A DNA stretch of 37,067 bases, taken from the NCBI GenBank assembly GCA_017829005.1, contig JAGAJF010000076.1, forward strand, positions 1 through 37,067. Direction: 5' to 3'. Within the stretch, counting starts at the first letter, position 1; each line of letters begins with the position of its first letter. Of this stretch, positions 1 through 6,820 are shown piece by piece. The notes beneath the pieces are model-generated. The model was not told where the DNA came from and ran no database searches. It saw only the letters and a program-made list of their open reading frames with translations. Origin of the DNA: Oscillospiraceae bacterium. GTDB taxonomy: Bacteria > Bacillota > Clostridia > Oscillospirales > Ruminococcaceae. Position numbers and translations under genes: made by a program.

Positions 1-2
1 TC

Positions 3-71
3 GCCCTGATAACCGACAATCTCAGGCTCAAATACAAAAAGAATGAAAAGACTCAGATCGCTGTAAAGTGA
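3..71 (+). CDS. 3' end of an unidentified gene (partial)
   Basis: An open frame enters from the left edge and stops at TGA 69-71, giving 22 residues (ALITDNLRLKYKKNEKTQIA, then VK). The tail is basic and hydrophilic, and too short to assign. A rho-independent terminator starts 14 bp after the stop, which is the main reason to think this is a real gene end. It lies on the same strand as the toxin-antitoxin locus, but a terminator and a new consensus promoter separate them. Confidence 0.4.
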   Translation, partial: ALITDNLRLKYKKNEKTQIAVK

Positions 72-84
72 TACTGTCAAAAAG

Positions 85-115
85 ATCCTCTGCAATTTCC
101 GCAGGGGATTTTTTG
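85..115 (+). terminator. Rho-independent terminator of the upstream gene
   Basis: Positions 85-93 (ATCCTCTGC) pair with 101-109 (GCAGGGGAT) with one G-U pair and a 7-nt loop, followed by a T run at 109-114. It insulates the toxin-antitoxin locus from upstream transcription. Confidence 0.75.
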
Positions 116-118
116 TGC

Positions 119-147
119 TTGACAATCTCTGCTGTCTATGGTATAAT
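119..147 (+). promoter_or_regulatory. Consensus sigma-A promoter of the type III antitoxin RNA
   Basis: TTGACA (119-124), a 17-bp spacer and TATAAT (142-147) match the consensus exactly, with an extended -10 TG at 139-140. Transcription would start near 154 and run through the antitoxin repeats. Such a strong promoter suits an antitoxin RNA that must be in excess over its toxin. Confidence 0.9.
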
Positions 148-200
148 ATATACAGACAGGTAAAAGCCTGTCATATATGAGAGCTTTGCTCTTGTAAAAA

Positions 201-305
201 GCAGGAGGACCCTGCCGCTAAGTGGGAGTATTAAAGCAGGAGGACCCTGCCGTTAAGTGGGAGTATTAAAGCAGGAGGTCCCTGCCGTTTAAGTGGGATT
301 TATAA
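201..305 (+). repeat. Three tandem 35-nt antitoxin repeats
   Basis: Units 201-235 and 236-270 differ at one base (CCGCTAAG versus CCGTTAAG). The third unit, from 271, differs in the loop (AGGTC), has one extra T (CCGTTTAAG) and drifts near its end where it meets the terminator. A degenerate last unit is usual for arrays of about 2.8-3 repeats such as AntiQ of AbiQ, which also has 35-nt units (from memory). There are no variable spacers, so this is not CRISPR. Confidence 0.9.
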
Positions 306-335
306 AAAGCTGTGTTTTTCGGCACAGCTTTTTTT
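304..335 (+). terminator. Terminator between antitoxin RNA and toxin gene
   Basis: AAAAAGCTGTG (304-314) pairs with CACAGCTTTTT (323-333) around an 8-nt loop, and the T run reaches 335. In type III loci this terminator lets most transcripts end after the repeats, so antitoxin RNA outnumbers toxin mRNA; occasional readthrough makes the toxin. Confidence 0.9.
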
Positions 336-358
336 ATGAAAAGAATGGGTGTAAAAAA

Positions 359-895
359 TTGGGAAAACTGAATTTTTATTATGTTGATATGAAATATATA
401 CGTGATCTTGCCAATGCGGACAGCAATGTGCTGTCCGTTTCGCCGCAGGATAACAAGCAGACACGTCCGTTTGTGGGAGTTATTCTTGTTTGCGGCAGCA
501 GAACATATTGCGTTCCCTTATCATCTCCGAAAAAGAAGCACGAAACGATGAAAAACAGAGAGGACTTCTCAAGAATCGTTGACAATAACGGAAGGATAAT
601 AGGTGTGCTTAATTTTAATAATATGATACCCGTATGTCAAGAAGTCATTACGCCTATAGATATTCGTCCGAACCGCTCCGACCCCCCTGCTCAGGTCGGA
701 CGGAAAAAAATTATGAACATTCAGCTTGACTGGTGCAATAAAAATAAAGAGCTTATATGTAAAAAGGCGAATAAGCTTTATCATCTTGTGACCGAAACAC
801 CCGAAAAAATGCGAAGTCTCACACGAAGATGCTGTGATTTCAAAAAGCTTGAAACTATCCTTGATAAAAGACTTGAGAACATCACTGTAAAATGA
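359..895 (+). CDS. toxN: ToxN/AbiQ-family endoribonuclease toxin (type III TA)
   Basis: Sequence-selective endoribonuclease that would cut cellular mRNA and its own antitoxin precursor, normally held inactive by ToxI RNA. The 178-aa product matches my recollection of ToxN (171 aa): an N-terminal FYYVDMKYIRDL segment, then PFVGVILVCGSRTYCVPLSS leading into PKKKH. The S55-S56-P57-K58 motif corresponds to the active-site T/S-S-P-K of ToxN. Later NFNNMIPV (about 107-114) and a basic helical C-terminus also fit. The open frame reaches up to a GTG at 293, but that would translate the terminator. I chose TTG 359, where the product aligns with the ToxN start; GGGTG at 347-351 is a modest ribosome site. 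ATG 389 would remove conserved residues. Codon use looks more AT-rich than in uvrB. Confidence 0.85.
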   Translation: MGKLNFYYVDMKYIRDLANADSNVLSVSPQDNKQTRPFVGVILVCGSRTYCVPLSSPKKKHETMKNREDFSRIVDNNGRIIGVLNFNNMIPVCQEVITPIDIRPNRSDPPAQVGRKKIMNIQLDWCNKNKELICKKANKLYHLVTETPEKMRSLTRRCCDFKKLETILDKRLENITVK

Positions 896-909
896 TACTA
901 TAAACATCT

Positions 910-948
910 CCTCCTATGGTATAATAAAATATCATAGGAGGAATTTTT
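910..948 (+). terminator. Inverted repeat after toxN, possible terminator
   Basis: CCTCCTATG (910-918) pairs perfectly with CATAGGAGG (933-941) around a 14-nt AT-rich loop, followed by AATTTTT. It may end the toxin mRNA. The loop holds TATAAT with an upstream TG (917-925), and the right arm contains AGGAGG 8 bp before an ATG at 949, so another role cannot be excluded. Confidence 0.5.
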
Positions 949-961
949 ATGTCGAAACGTA

Positions 962-990
962 TAGACAAATCCATATAAAGGGAGTATAAT
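962..990 (+). promoter_or_regulatory. Probable promoter of the lysR-uvrB gene set
   Basis: TAGACA (962-967), 17 bp, TATAAT (985-990). It lies about 50 bp ahead of the LysR start and suits a transcript that runs into uvrB. Confidence 0.6.
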
Positions 991-1039
991 ATAATATATA
1001 GTTTTTTATATAATGCTATGGGGGAAGTGAATAACCGAA

Positions 1040-1906
1040 TTGAACTTACAGCATCTTAAATATATGACCGAGGTGGAGCGCACAGGCTCTGTAACGAAGG
1101 CGGCGGCGAACCTTTTTATGGGACAGCCCAACCTCAGCAAAGCCATAAAGGAAGTGGAAAACGAGATAGGCATAACCGTTTTCCGCCGAAGCGCAAAGGG
1201 AGTTTATCCCACACCCGAGGGAGAGCGTTTTCTTGTACGGGCAAAGGCGGTGCTTGAGGAGATGGGAAAGCTTGAGGCACTGTATAAGCAGGAGAACGCC
1301 CCGGGACGTTTCACGATCTGTGTTCCCGAAGCCCCATATGTGCCACACCTTCTCGGGGAGCTTGCCCGCACCCTGCCCGATGTAAATATCGAATGTATCA
1401 CCGCACCCTTTTATCTTGGACTCGAGAATGTGAGCGGGGGGATATGCAAAGCTGCCGCAGTCCGCTGTCCCGATGAATGTAAGGACTTTTTTGCGGCGCT
1501 CAGAACAGAGAAAAATATCCGCTCGGAGCAGCTTTATTCGGGAAAATACAGCCTTGTCTTTTCCGAAAAAAGCCCCCTGTCTGAAATGGAGAATGTGACC
1601 CCCGAAGCCCTTTCGGACTATATCCGCATATCCTCGGGAGACGGCTCCCAAAGCAGCAGATCGGAGAAAAGTATGACCCTCCGAAACGGCTCCGACCCCT
1701 ATGAGCTGCTGTCACAGCTCTCCGAAGCCTATATGCTTGCCGAGGCTCTCACCGAAGAAAAATTACGTAGGTACGGGCTTTTACAGCGTGAGATAAGCTT
1801 TGGCGGCAGCTTTACCGACTTCCTCATGACCCCTGCGGGATATAAGCCCGATGAATATACCGAAGCATTTGCCCGCTGTCTTAAAAACGTGATAAACAAA
1901 CAGTAA
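1040..1906 (+). CDS. LysR-family transcriptional regulator
   Basis: DNA-binding regulator of 288 aa. The N-terminal winged helix-turn-helix is typical of LysR proteins: [20 protein letters not shown], then AANL, with [14 protein letters not shown] as recognition helix and [15 protein letters not shown] as wing, over about residues 2-65. A linker helix and an effector-binding domain follow; the latter diverges from well-known members and gives no hint of its ligand. TTG 1040 is the only workable start, because an in-frame TGA lies at 1028-1030; the purine-rich GGGGGAAG at 1020-1027 is a somewhat distant ribosome site. Only 16 bp separate it from uvrB on the same strand, so the two are probably cotranscribed. 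LysR regulators more often sit divergent from their targets. Confidence 0.9.
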   Translation: MNLQHLKYMTEVERTGSVTKAAANLFMGQPNLSKAIKEVENEIGITVFRRSAKGVYPTPEGERFLVRAKAVLEEMGKLEALYKQENAPGRFTICVPEAPYVPHLLGELARTLPDVNIECITAPFYLGLENVSGGICKAAAVRCPDECKDFFAALRTEKNIRSEQLYSGKYSLVFSEKSPLSEMENVTPEALSDYIRISSGDGSQSSRSEKSMTLRNGSDPYELLSQLSEAYMLAEALTEEKLRRYGLLQREISFGGSFTDFLMTPAGYKPDEYTEAFARCLKNVINKQ

Positions 1907-1922
1907 ATATAAGGAGACCGCT

Positions 1923-3887
1923 ATGGATAAATTTGAACTTGTTTCCCCCTATAAGCCCTCGGGAGACCAGCCCCAGGCGATAGACAAGCTTGTGGAGGGC
2001 ATCGAAAAGGGATATCGTGACCAGACCCTGCTTGGCGTAACAGGCTCGGGAAAGACCTTCACAATGGCGAATGTCATTGCCCGAATGAACCGCCCCACCA
2101 TTGTACTTGCTCATAACAAAATTCTTGCGGCGCAGCTCTGCTCCGAGTTCAGGGAGTTTTTTCCACATAATGCCGTGGAATATTTCGTTTCCTACTATGA
2201 TTATTACCAGCCCGAGGCGTATATCCCCTCCACCGATTCCTATATCGAAAAGGACAGTTCCATAAACGACGAGATAGACAAGCTCCGCCACAGCGCCACA
2301 CTTGCCCTTGCCGAGCGCAGGGACGTTATAATCGTGGCGTCGGTCTCCTGCATATATTCTCTGGGCGCACCCGAGGAATACCGCAGCAATGTCATTTCTC
2401 TTCGCAAGGGAATGGAGATGTCCCGAGAGGAGCTTCTGAGAAGGCTTGTGGAAATACAGTATGAGCGCAATGACATAAATTTTATCCGAAACAAATTCCG
2501 CGTAAGAGGAGACGTGGTGGAAATATTCCCCGCAGGTTCCACCGAGAATGCTATTCGTGTGGAATTTTTCGGAGACGAGATAGACCGCATTTCCGAAATT
2601 CACGTGCTAACGGGAAATGTTATCGCGACCCTCGCCCACACAGCCATTTACCCCGCCTCTCACTATGTAGTCTCGAGAGACCATATCCACGAAGCGGTCC
2701 TTGAGATAGAAAGGGAGCTTGGAGAGCGTGTTGAATGGTTTGAAAAGCAGGGCAAGCTTGTTGAAGCACAGAGACTTAAACAGCGTACCCTTTACGATAT
2801 CGAAATGCTTGAGGAAATAGGCTTCTGCAAGGGAATTGAGAACTACTCCCGCATACTGTCGGGCAGAGAGCCGGGCAGCACCCCCTACACTCTCCTTGAC
2901 CACTTCCCCAAGGACTACCTTCTTTTCGTGGACGAGAGCCACGTCTCTCTCCCACAGGTAAGAGGAATGAGCGCGGGAGACAGAGGCAGAAAGACCGTAC
3001 TTATCGACTATGGCTTCCGTCTCCCCTCGGCATACGATAACCGTCCTCTTAACTTTGACGAGTTTGACTCAAAGATAAATCAGGCGATATATGTATCCGC
3101 CACTCCCGGACCTATCGAAAGGGAGAAGTCCGCTCAGATAGTTGAGCAGGTAATTCGTCCCACAGGTCTTGTGGACCCCGAAATAACCGTAAAGCCCGTA
3201 GAGGGACAGATAGAAGACCTTCTCAGTCAGATAAATATCCGTGCGGAGAAGAATGAGAGAGTCCTTGTCACCACCCTTACAAAGAAAATGGCTGAGGATC
3301 TCACAACGTTCCTCACAAATGCAGGAGTAAGAGTGCGCTATCTCCACCACGATATCGACACCATCGAGCGTATGGAGATAATACGTGACCTGAGACTTGG
3401 TGAATTTGACGTGCTTGTGGGAATAAACCTGCTAAGGGAGGGACTTGATATACCCGAGGTTTCTCTTGTGGCAATTCTCGATGCGGACAAGGAAGGCTTC
3501 CTCCGCTCCGAGTCCTCCCTTATCCAGACCATAGGACGAGCTGCCCGAAACAGCGACGGCAAGGTAATAATGTACGCCGACAGCGTAACAGGCTCAATGG
3601 AGCGTGCCATAGCCGAAACAAACCGCCGCAGAGAGCTGCAGCTCAAATACAACGAGGAACACGGTATCGTGCCGAAAACCATCATCAAGGACGTTCGTGA
3701 CGTTATCGAGATATCCACCAAGGAAGAGGTAAACGGCAAAACAAGTGAAAAGAAGCTCACCAAAAAGGAGCGCGACGAGCTTATAACAAAGCTCACCGCC
3801 CAGATGAAGGAAGCCGCAAAGCTGCTTGAATTTGAGCACGCTGCTTATCTGAGAGACAAGATAAACGAGCTTAAGGAACAGAAATAA
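1923..3887 (+). CDS. uvrB: Excinuclease ABC subunit B
   Basis: UvrB is the damage-verifying helicase-like core of nucleotide excision repair: it receives DNA from UvrA and recruits UvrC for dual incision. The 654-aa protein has full family length. Visible features are the Walker A motif GVTGSGKT (38-45), the beta-hairpin region rich in tyrosines ([20 protein letters not shown], about 90-109), the DESH Walker B box, helicase motifs including the IGRAARN region, and the C-terminal UVR domain ([17 protein letters not shown]) that contacts UvrC. AAGGAG lies at good spacing before ATG 1923. It follows the LysR gene by 16 bp and precedes a cardiolipin synthase by 21 bp. Confidence 0.98.
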   Translation: MDKFELVSPYKPSGDQPQAIDKLVEGIEKGYRDQTLLGVTGSGKTFTMANVIARMNRPTIVLAHNKILAAQLCSEFREFFPHNAVEYFVSYYDYYQPEAYIPSTDSYIEKDSSINDEIDKLRHSATLALAERRDVIIVASVSCIYSLGAPEEYRSNVISLRKGMEMSREELLRRLVEIQYERNDINFIRNKFRVRGDVVEIFPAGSTENAIRVEFFGDEIDRISEIHVLTGNVIATLAHTAIYPASHYVVSRDHIHEAVLEIERELGERVEWFEKQGKLVEAQRLKQRTLYDIEMLEEIGFCKGIENYSRILSGREPGSTPYTLLDHFPKDYLLFVDESHVSLPQVRGMSAGDRGRKTVLIDYGFRLPSAYDNRPLNFDEFDSKINQAIYVSATPGPIEREKSAQIVEQVIRPTGLVDPEITVKPVEGQIEDLLSQINIRAEKNERVLVTTLTKKMAEDLTTFLTNAGVRVRYLHHDIDTIERMEIIRDLRLGEFDVLVGINLLREGLDIPEVSLVAILDADKEGFLRSESSLIQTIGRAARNSDGKVIMYADSVTGSMERAIAETNRRRELQLKYNEEHGIVPKTIIKDVRDVIEISTKEEVNGKTSEKKLTKKERDELITKLTAQMKEAAKLLEFEHAAYLRDKINELKEQK

Positions 3888-3908
3888 AAAAGAAAGGACT
3901 GTCGGAAA

Positions 3909-5468
3909 ATGAGCGGTTCGGAGCTTAAAATAAAGGTCCGCAGGATAATAGTAAACAGGATCTTCATAACCGCAGTGTTACTTATCCTGCAAATTGCGTG
4001 GTTTGTGCTGTGCATAGCAAAGCTTTCCGCCTTTTCGGGGTGGATAAGCGCAGCCCTGCGGGTGTTCAGCCTGTTTATCGTGCTTTACATCATCTGCAAG
4101 GACGATAACCCCGCTTACAAAATTGTATGGATAATCCTGATAATGCTCCTGCCCATTTTCGGCGGACTGCTTTACCTTTTTGCAGGGAACAAAAAGCCCT
4201 CCAAGCATATGCACCGCAGGATACAGGCAACAAAGGAAAAATATCTGCCAATGCTCAGGAGCTTCGGAGAAAAGGGAAAAGCTCTCGAGGACGATGACCC
4301 CAGAGCCTATGCCGTCTGCCGCTATATAAACCACCTCAGCGGCTATCCCGTTTATGCGAATACTCAGGTAAAATATTATCCCGTAGGGGAAAAGATGTTC
4401 AAGGATATGCTTTCGGAGATACGAAAGGCGGAGCATTTTATCTTCCTTGAATACTTCATAATCGGGCTTGGAAAAATGTGGGACGAAATGCTTGAGGCGC
4501 TTGTTGACAGAGCGGAGCATGGCGTTGAGATACGGATAATTTACGATGATATGGGCTGTGTGGCACTCCTGCCCCCGAAATATTTCAAGGTGCTGGAGAA
4601 AATTCACCCCAACATCAAATGCCTTGCCTTCAATCCCGTAGTACCCGTCCTCTCACTTGTTATGAACAACCGAGACCACCGCAAAATACTGGTAATAGAC
4701 GGACACACAGGCTTCAACGGCGGCATAAACATCTCCGACGAATATATAAACGAGACTGCTCCCTTCGGTCATTGGAAGGATACAGGCGTAATGCTCAGGG
4801 GAGATGCGGTAATGAACCTTACGGAAATGTTTCTCGAGCTGTGGCACAGCTTCAAGGATACTGAGGTCAAGGCGGATATCGTGAAATATTCACCCGAGGT
4901 GTACGGCGAGAAATACCCTTCCGACGGCTATGTGCAGCCCTTTTATGACACACCCCTCGATACCGAGCCTCTCAGCGAGAATGTCTATATCGAAATACTC
5001 AGCCGTGCGGAAAATTATGTATACATCTACACTCCCTATCTTATCCTTGATGATATAATGAAAAACGCCCTCTGCCTTGCGGCGAAAAGGGGAATAGATG
5101 TCCGTCTCGTCACCCCGGGAATACCCGACAAGAAAATAATCTACCGTATGACCAGGGCAAACTATACGCCCCTTCTTAAAGCAGGCGTTCGGATATTCGA
5201 GTACACCCCCGGGTTTATTCACGCAAAGAGCTTTGTGAGCGACGATAAGATAGGCGTTGTTGGAACCATCAACCTTGACTACCGCAGCCTGTTCCTGCAT
5301 TTTGAGTGCGGCACACTTATATACGGCAACAAAGCAGTCTCCGACCTGAAAAAAGACTGCCTTGACACCTTTGAGAAGAGCAGGGAGATAACCCTGCAGA
5401 ACATAAAGCAGTATTACCGCGGAACAATGTTTGACGCCCTTCTCCGCCTTATCGCTCCGCTGCTGTAA
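3909..5468 (+). CDS. cls: Cardiolipin synthase (phospholipase D family)
   Basis: Membrane enzyme that joins two phosphatidylglycerol molecules into cardiolipin and glycerol. The 519-aa protein has two N-terminal membrane segments (about 15-60 and 70-92), then two phospholipase D domains with HxK(x)4D motifs: HRKILVID in the first and HAKSFVSD in the second. The following GTINLDYRSL is typical of bacterial Cls. Length and order match the family. It sits 21 bp after uvrB and 16 bp before an AI-2E family gene, so the three are probably one transcript. No direct functional link to DNA repair is evident. Confidence 0.93.
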   Translation: MSGSELKIKVRRIIVNRIFITAVLLILQIAWFVLCIAKLSAFSGWISAALRVFSLFIVLYIICKDDNPAYKIVWIILIMLLPIFGGLLYLFAGNKKPSKHMHRRIQATKEKYLPMLRSFGEKGKALEDDDPRAYAVCRYINHLSGYPVYANTQVKYYPVGEKMFKDMLSEIRKAEHFIFLEYFIIGLGKMWDEMLEALVDRAEHGVEIRIIYDDMGCVALLPPKYFKVLEKIHPNIKCLAFNPVVPVLSLVMNNRDHRKILVIDGHTGFNGGINISDEYINETAPFGHWKDTGVMLRGDAVMNLTEMFLELWHSFKDTEVKADIVKYSPEVYGEKYPSDGYVQPFYDTPLDTEPLSENVYIEILSRAENYVYIYTPYLILDDIMKNALCLAAKRGIDVRLVTPGIPDKKIIYRMTRANYTPLLKAGVRIFEYTPGFIHAKSFVSDDKIGVVGTINLDYRSLFLHFECGTLIYGNKAVSDLKKDCLDTFEKSREITLQNIKQYYRGTMFDALLRLIAPLL

Positions 5469-5484
5469 ATAAAAGAAAGGAAGT

Positions 5485-6765
5485 ATGCAAATGAACCATA
5501 GAGACAAAAGCAGATTAAAGCGGTTCATACCGTTTTTGATCCTCACAGGTGCGGCAGTGCTGGCTGTCATAAATTTTGATGTGGTAGTCTCCGCACTGAA
5601 AGCGGTGCTGGGCATATTCAGCCCCCTGCTTATCGGCTGTGTGCTGGCGTATATACTTAACATCATAATGATAAAATTCGAGAAGATCTATTTTCCACGT
5701 TCACAGAAACGGGCGGTGATTGCAGCACGCCGACCCGTATGCCTTGTGCTGTCCCTACTGACGGTAATTCTTGTCCTCACCCTTATAATGGTAATAATCG
5801 TTCCCGAGATAGGAAATATTTTCAAAGTGCTGAGCGACTCCTTCCCCGTATATGCGGCAACTGTTCAGCAGTGGCTTGCGGAAGCAGAGCAGAAATATCC
5901 CGAGGCTGCTGAGCTTATAAGGAAAAATATCGACCTTAGAAGCTTTGACTGGAAAACCATTTCGCAAACGGTCATTGATTTTGCAATGAATGGAATGGGC
6001 GGAGCGCTGACCTCGGCACTTACCGTTATCTCCTCATTTTTCGGGGGTATCGTAAACTTTGTGGTGGGACTTATCTTTGCCATATACATTCTTCTCAGCA
6101 AGGAGAAGCTGGCGGAGCAGGTGGGCAGGCTTATGAAAAGCTATATTAAGCACGAAAACGAGCGCCGTTTCCGTTATTTCTGCGCCACAGCTGATAAATG
6201 CTTCTCAAGCTTTATCGTGGGACAATGCACCGAAGCGGTCATCTTGGGACTGCTCTGCGCTCTGGGAATGACGATACTGCGCATACCATACGCATCCACC
6301 ATCGGCACACTTATCGGAGCCACCGCTCTTATCCCCATTGTGGGAGCATACTTAGGAGCGGCTATAGGCGCACTGATGATAGTTGTGGTAGACCCTATAA
6401 AAGCCCTTTGGTTCTTAATTTTCCTTGTGATACTCCAGCAGGTTGAGGGAAATGTGATATATCCGAAGGTGGTAGGCTCTTCAATCGGACTCCCGGGAAT
6501 GTGGGTGCTTGCGGCTGTGACCGTAGGCGGCGGACTTGGGGGCATCGGCGGAATGCTGCTGGGCGTGCCTATGGCGGCAACTGTCTATAAGCTGCTTGAA
6601 AACGATGTTCACAGAAGGCTTGACGGGGAAAATGCTGCCGAAAATTCGGAGGAGGTCCCCGAAAATACGCCTGAGCCGCCTGCAGAAGAAAATGCTCCCG
6701 TTTCCCGAGAGATTACGGAAAATGACGGTGAGAACGGCGGCTCGGAAAATAGCAGAGACGTATAA
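5485..6765 (+). CDS. AI-2E family (UPF0118) membrane transporter
   Basis: Polytopic membrane protein of 426 aa from the family that includes E. coli TqsA and PerM; members have been linked to autoinducer-2 or small-solute export, and the substrate here is unknown. There are about eight membrane segments. The pattern is typical: an N-terminal hydrophobic pair, a soluble stretch with TVQQWLAEAEQKYPEAAELI, then the core containing FIVGQCTEAVILGLLCALGM and, further on, EGNVIYPKVVGSSIGLPGMW. The last ~50 residues are acidic and low-complexity (many E, N, P), probably cytoplasmic. GAAAGGAAG precedes ATG 5485; a second ATG lies three codons later. It is the last gene of the lysR-uvrB-cls set and converges on carB. 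Confidence 0.88.
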   Translation: MQMNHRDKSRLKRFIPFLILTGAAVLAVINFDVVVSALKAVLGIFSPLLIGCVLAYILNIIMIKFEKIYFPRSQKRAVIAARRPVCLVLSLLTVILVLTLIMVIIVPEIGNIFKVLSDSFPVYAATVQQWLAEAEQKYPEAAELIRKNIDLRSFDWKTISQTVIDFAMNGMGGALTSALTVISSFFGGIVNFVVGLIFAIYILLSKEKLAEQVGRLMKSYIKHENERRFRYFCATADKCFSSFIVGQCTEAVILGLLCALGMTILRIPYASTIGTLIGATALIPIVGAYLGAAIGALMIVVVDPIKALWFLIFLVILQQVEGNVIYPKVVGSSIGLPGMWVLAAVTVGGGLGGIGGMLLGVPMAATVYKLLENDVHRRLDGENAAENSEEVPENTPEPPAEENAPVSREITENDGENGGSENSRDV

Positions 6766-6776
6766 TTATAAATACA

Positions 6777-6806
6777 AAGCCACCCCCGACAAATCGGAGG
6801 TGGCTT
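6777..6806 (-). terminator. Terminator between the convergent AI-2E gene and carB
   Basis: AAGCCACCCCCGA (6777-6789) pairs with TCGGAGGTGGCTT (6794-6806) with one mismatch and a 4-nt loop. On the minus strand it is followed by TTTGTATTTAT, so it best fits as the carB terminator. The plus side lacks a T run. Confidence 0.65.
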
Positions 6807-6820
6807 AAAAAATGCCTGTA

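Larger units (their letters stand above)
154..335 (+). ncRNA. toxI: ToxI-like antitoxin RNA (type III toxin-antitoxin)
   Basis: Just behind a perfect promoter are three tandem ~35-nt units starting at 201, 236 and 271, then a strong terminator, then a ToxN-family gene. This is the known layout of type III systems, whose antitoxin is RNA: the toxin cuts the precursor into repeat units, and these fold into pseudoknots that bind and inhibit it. Each unit has a hairpin (GCAGG / CCTGC) with a 5-nt loop, AGGAC in units 1 and 2 and AGGTC in unit 3. A TAAGTG stretch follows, as I recall also follows the hairpin in the Pectobacterium ToxI repeat. I could not settle the second pseudoknot helix from sequence. 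The 5' end is inferred from the promoter. Confidence 0.85.

Noticed and set aside
201-305. Possible CRISPR array
   Set aside because: The repeats are directly adjacent with no variable spacers, lie within one promoter-terminator unit, and precede a ToxN gene.
201-305. CsrB/RsmZ-like sponge RNA because of AGGA hairpin loops
   Set aside because: The GGA-loop hairpins fit superficially, but the internal terminator and ToxN gene behind them explain the locus better.
293-358. GTG 293 as the toxN start
   Set aside because: It would place the third repeat and the whole terminator inside the coding region and adds residues not aligned with the family.
949-978. Nine-codon frame MSKRIDKSI with a strong ribosome site
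   Set aside because: Too short, overlaps the likely lysR promoter, and its ribosome site is inside a perfect hairpin.
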